Shown here: positions 7,087 through 8,933 of the stretch, in pieces
Layout of the letters: each line of letters begins with the position of its first letter
How positions within the stretch are numbered: position 1 is the stretch's first letter
Assembly: GCA_029864785.1 (NCBI GenBank)
Contig: JAOTST010000047.1
Coordinates: forward strand, 1-8,933
Reading direction: 5' to 3'
DNA from: Chromatiales bacterium
Lineage (GTDB): Bacteria > Pseudomonadota > Gammaproteobacteria > Thiohalomonadales > Thiohalomonadaceae
DNA length: 8,933 bases
Translations under genes and position numbers: made by a program
The notes under the pieces: generated by a model
Database searches by the model: none
What the model was told of the DNA's origin: nothing
The model's input: only the letters and a program-made list of their open reading frames with translations

Positions 7087-8781
7087 GTGAAGGGATCGAC
7101 TCGTATTTGAAATCAGAATAAGTGCGCAAGGTTGGATAGAGTCAACAATACCTTCAGGCCGAAACGTGAACGGGAAGAAATTAAACACAAGCATTGAATC
7201 ACCATCCTGAATACGCCAACTACCACTGGAGAGTGTTCCTACTCCATCCACTGTATTATTAGCTTGAGAGACAAGAGTGATAAATTGGGTTTGGTGCTGT
7301 TGTTGAGCGAACACCATGGTTTCAGTCTGTGCCGTAAATATTTTTGACGTTCTTAACATCTCTTCTGCCAGTTCATTGCGGCCAATAATCTGCCCGTTGG
7401 ATTTGCACAAGAAGGCGGCTACGGAAAAACGTTCTAAAATCTGTTCAGTTGAACGTGCCTCTTGTTGTTGTAAATGTTCAAATTTTTGTCTCAAACGAAC
7501 GAACTGTTGTAGATGGGGCACCATATTGTTCCAGGGGCGAATATCGCGCTCTAAGAATTCACTCGTGCCAGCTCCACGAAGACAGGCAAATTGTGTATAG
7601 AGCGTACTGTCCGGGTCATCAAAAGCGACACCTGTTGAGTGCCGTATGTCGAAGGGACGGCAAAAGTCATTATAGATCTCTGTTGCAAGGAATTCTCGAT
7701 CTGGATAGAGGTCTTGACTGGTATGAAATTGATCTCTTTGGGCATTCTCCAGACTTTTAGATAGAACATCTACCGCCGAATAGTGGGCTAGGTAGGCGTC
7801 AAGGGCGTCATCTCCCAGAGCCCAATGGAACTGGCCTTTGATCTCCAGTGTTACTCTGTCGCGCGTTGCGAATAAAAATTTCTCTGCACCTATCGATGAG
7901 GAAATTTTACCGATCACATCCACCCACTGATCGGGCTGGTCAACAGACCGATAGAGTTCGCTAATCAGTCCATTCATTACGTCTTCAGTTGATGCGGTTG
8001 AAAATTTTCCGTTACGGATGTGGGTAATTAGATTTTGGGTCTCCTCAGTGGGCTCAATGTCTAACTCATTTTTCAGAAGAGTACGGATGACATCGTATTG
8101 TCGGGCAGCCTCACTCTCTTGACCATTTAAGGCATAAAGGTGCATGACCTGTCGTTGTGCAGCCTCATTCCACGGCTCTAACTCAATATGGCGCAAAGCA
8201 AATTTAAGAGCCTTACTGTGGCTACCTGCCTGCTTGTGGTGGTTGGATAGATGTTCCAGTAAGTTGAGCATGTGGCGATGTAATGATTCACGCTGTAGCT
8301 GTAACCAATCATCAAAATCTTGACAGCCAGGGAGAGAGAACCCCATCATGAACTCAGCGCGATAAAGTTTTACTTTATATTCCATTTGAACTATATCGGA
8401 GGCGCCCTGAATCTGATCAGAGGACGTCTTGTTGTCTGTCAGCTCATTAACATCCAACCATAACCCTTGATGCGATAGAGTGACGGAGTGTTTATTGGTA
8501 ACAAGTAGATGACTGGATTCCCCCAGAGCTGATTTCAAGTTGTACAAGGCACGACGCAGATTTTGGCGGCCTGTATCCGTTGGCATATCGGGCCAGAACA
8601 GTTCAGCCAGATAGTCGCGCTGTAGCGGCTTGCTATTTGATACAGCAAGAACCACCAGTAGGCCATGCAACTTGGCATAACCGATATTTATTGGGATTCC
8701 GGCTAAGCGAATCTCTACGCACCCTAATAGTGCAATTTTTAGCTCTTTTGAGTCGGAACCAGCGACTGTATTCATCCGCAT
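7075..8781 (-). CDS. SARP/BTAD-type regulator with a LuxR-family-like sensory half, possibly C-terminally truncated
   Basis: The 568-residue protein begins with an OmpR-like winged helix (about 15-110, with GRQNLRRALYNLKSAL at 71-86). The bacterial transcriptional activation (BTAD) repeat domain follows at about 117-258, with YRAEFMMGFSLPGCQDF (140-156) and ELEPWNEAAQRQVM (200-213). Residues 268-560 resemble the sensory region of proteobacterial LuxR-type regulators: ISELYRSVDQPDQW (273-286), EIYNDFCRPFDIRHSTG (368-384), the long helix PHLQQFVRLRQKFEHLQ (422-438) and a PAS-like part (447-560). Those relatives then carry a LuxR helix-turn-helix; here the protein stops after ILISNTSRSLHLHQ. The stop codon and last few codons lie inside the valS relic. 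ATG at 8781 is chosen; ATG at 8775 is equally possible, and neither has a good ribosome site. The signal and targets are unknown. Confidence 0.85.
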   Translation of the reverse strand: MRMNTVAGSDSKELKIALLGCVEIRLAGIPINIGYAKLHGLLVVLAVSNSKPLQRDYLAELFWPDMPTDTGRQNLRRALYNLKSALGESSHLLVTNKHSVTLSHQGLWLDVNELTDNKTSSDQIQGASDIVQMEYKVKLYRAEFMMGFSLPGCQDFDDWLQLQRESLHRHMLNLLEHLSNHHKQAGSHSKALKFALRHIELEPWNEAAQRQVMHLYALNGQESEAARQYDVIRTLLKNELDIEPTEETQNLITHIRNGKFSTASTEDVMNGLISELYRSVDQPDQWVDVIGKISSSIGAEKFLFATRDRVTLEIKGQFHWALGDDALDAYLAHYSAVDVLSKSLENAQRDQFHTSQDLYPDREFLATEIYNDFCRPFDIRHSTGVAFDDPDSTLYTQFACLRGAGTSEFLERDIRPWNNMVPHLQQFVRLRQKFEHLQQQEARSTEQILERFSVAAFLCKSNGQIIGRNELAEEMLRTSKIFTAQTETMVFAQQQHQTQFITLVSQANNTVDGVGTLSSGSWRIQDGDSMLVFNFFPFTFRPEGIVDSIQPCALILISNTSRSLHLHQ

Positions 8782-8793
8782 AAAACATGTTTT
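8782..8793. repeat. Perfect palindrome adjoining the regulator start codon
   Basis: AAAACATGTTTT is a perfect 12-base palindrome directly upstream of the ATG at 8781, where a ribosome site would be expected. It could be a protein-binding site or only a chance AT-rich palindrome. Confidence 0.35.
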
Positions 8794-8810
8794 CTTTTTG
8801 TTGGCTGCCC

Positions 8811-8832
8811 TGTAGTGGACGCTACATGGACG
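8811..8832 (-). promoter_or_regulatory. Direct repeats with 11-base spacing, candidate BTAD/SARP binding site
   Basis: On the leftward strand CGTCCA occurs twice (8832-8827 and 8821-8816), start to start 11 bases apart, 35-51 bases ahead of the regulator's ATG. SARP-type activators bind direct heptamers spaced by 11 bases, one helical turn, so the spacing is what their DNA-binding domain would need. A TGTAG/CTACA inverted repeat (8811-8826) surrounds one copy, which offers a competing reading as a small hairpin. The site is inferred from spacing only. Confidence 0.35.
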
Positions 8833-8842
8833 TTATTCTATT

Positions 8843-8848
8843 ATTATC
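8843..8848 (-). promoter_or_regulatory. Candidate -10 box of the BTAD regulator promoter
   Basis: GATAAT on the leftward strand matches the -10 consensus at five of six positions. It would start a transcript near 8836, giving a leader of about 55 bases that includes the CGTCCA direct repeats. No clear -35 is present, which fits an activator-dependent promoter. Confidence 0.35.
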
Positions 8849-8880
8849 TCATCGGTAAATTTACGGGTCTACGATTGGCT

Positions 8881-8894
8881 TTGATAAATATCAA
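8881..8894. promoter_or_regulatory. Consensus FNR/Anr-type binding site
   Basis: TTGAT-AAAT-ATCAA is a perfect match to the FNR/Anr consensus TTGAT-N4-ATCAA, the site of the oxygen-sensing CRP/FNR family. It lies 100 bases ahead of the BTAD regulator. Its centre is about 51 bases from the start predicted from GATAAT, not the classical 41.5. It may instead serve a rightward gene beyond the window, where a GATAAT ends at the last base. The remaining bases of 8782-8933 contain no gene that I can see. Confidence 0.6.
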
Positions 8895-8933
8895 TAAACA
8901 TAGAGAAGGTCTCTGAAATTTCTTACGGATAAT

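Noticed and set aside
1..8933. CRISPR arrays, tRNA or rRNA genes, insertion sequences
   Set aside because: No regularly spaced repeats, tRNA-like cloverleaf, rRNA sequence or transposase-like protein was recognised on either strand by eye.

Overview
The window looks like chromosomal DNA of a gammaproteobacterium. Its valyl-tRNA synthetase follows the Escherichia coli protein closely along its whole length. The drug-efflux operon has the gammaproteobacterial EmrAB layout, and a perfect FNR/Anr-type box is present. Sampled rows of valS and emrA are near 53 % GC. I cannot name a genus with confidence.

Layout from left to right: (1) the first 18 codons of a leftward gene, probably argE; (2) an intergenic region with a valS promoter; (3) valS, complete, ending at a strong, probably bidirectional terminator; (4) a leftward, AT-rich gene for a protein with a cold-shock domain, one membrane segment and a DUF3465 domain, with a long inverted repeat overlapping its stop codon; (5) a divergent promoter region with a palindromic candidate operator; (6) a rightward operon of a MarR/SlyA-type regulator, an EmrA-type membrane fusion protein and an EmrB-type 14-helix MFS exporter; (7) a decayed fragment of a second valS tail, starting just after the emrB stop; (8) a large leftward regulator gene that joins a SARP/BTAD-type DNA-binding half to the sensory half normally seen in LuxR-type regulators; (9) a promoter region with 11-bp-spaced direct repeats and a consensus FNR box.

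The MarR-type protein probably represses its own operon through the palindrome over the promoter and is released by toxic compounds. EmrA and EmrB would then form a tripartite pump with an outer-membrane channel that is not in this window. The BTAD regulator may control itself and/or a gene to the right of the window, possibly under low oxygen.

The most notable observation is that everything between the intact valS tail and the BTAD regulator is bracketed by two valS 3' ends in the same orientation. The second is a relic: 81 % identical over 72 bases, with 11 of 14 changes silent, then broken by a frameshift. The regulator's stop codon lies inside this relic, and the protein ends where LuxR relatives would begin their DNA-binding helix-turn-helix. 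This suggests a past homologous insertion or replacement event that trimmed the regulator. I see no integrase, transposase, tRNA, rRNA or CRISPR array.
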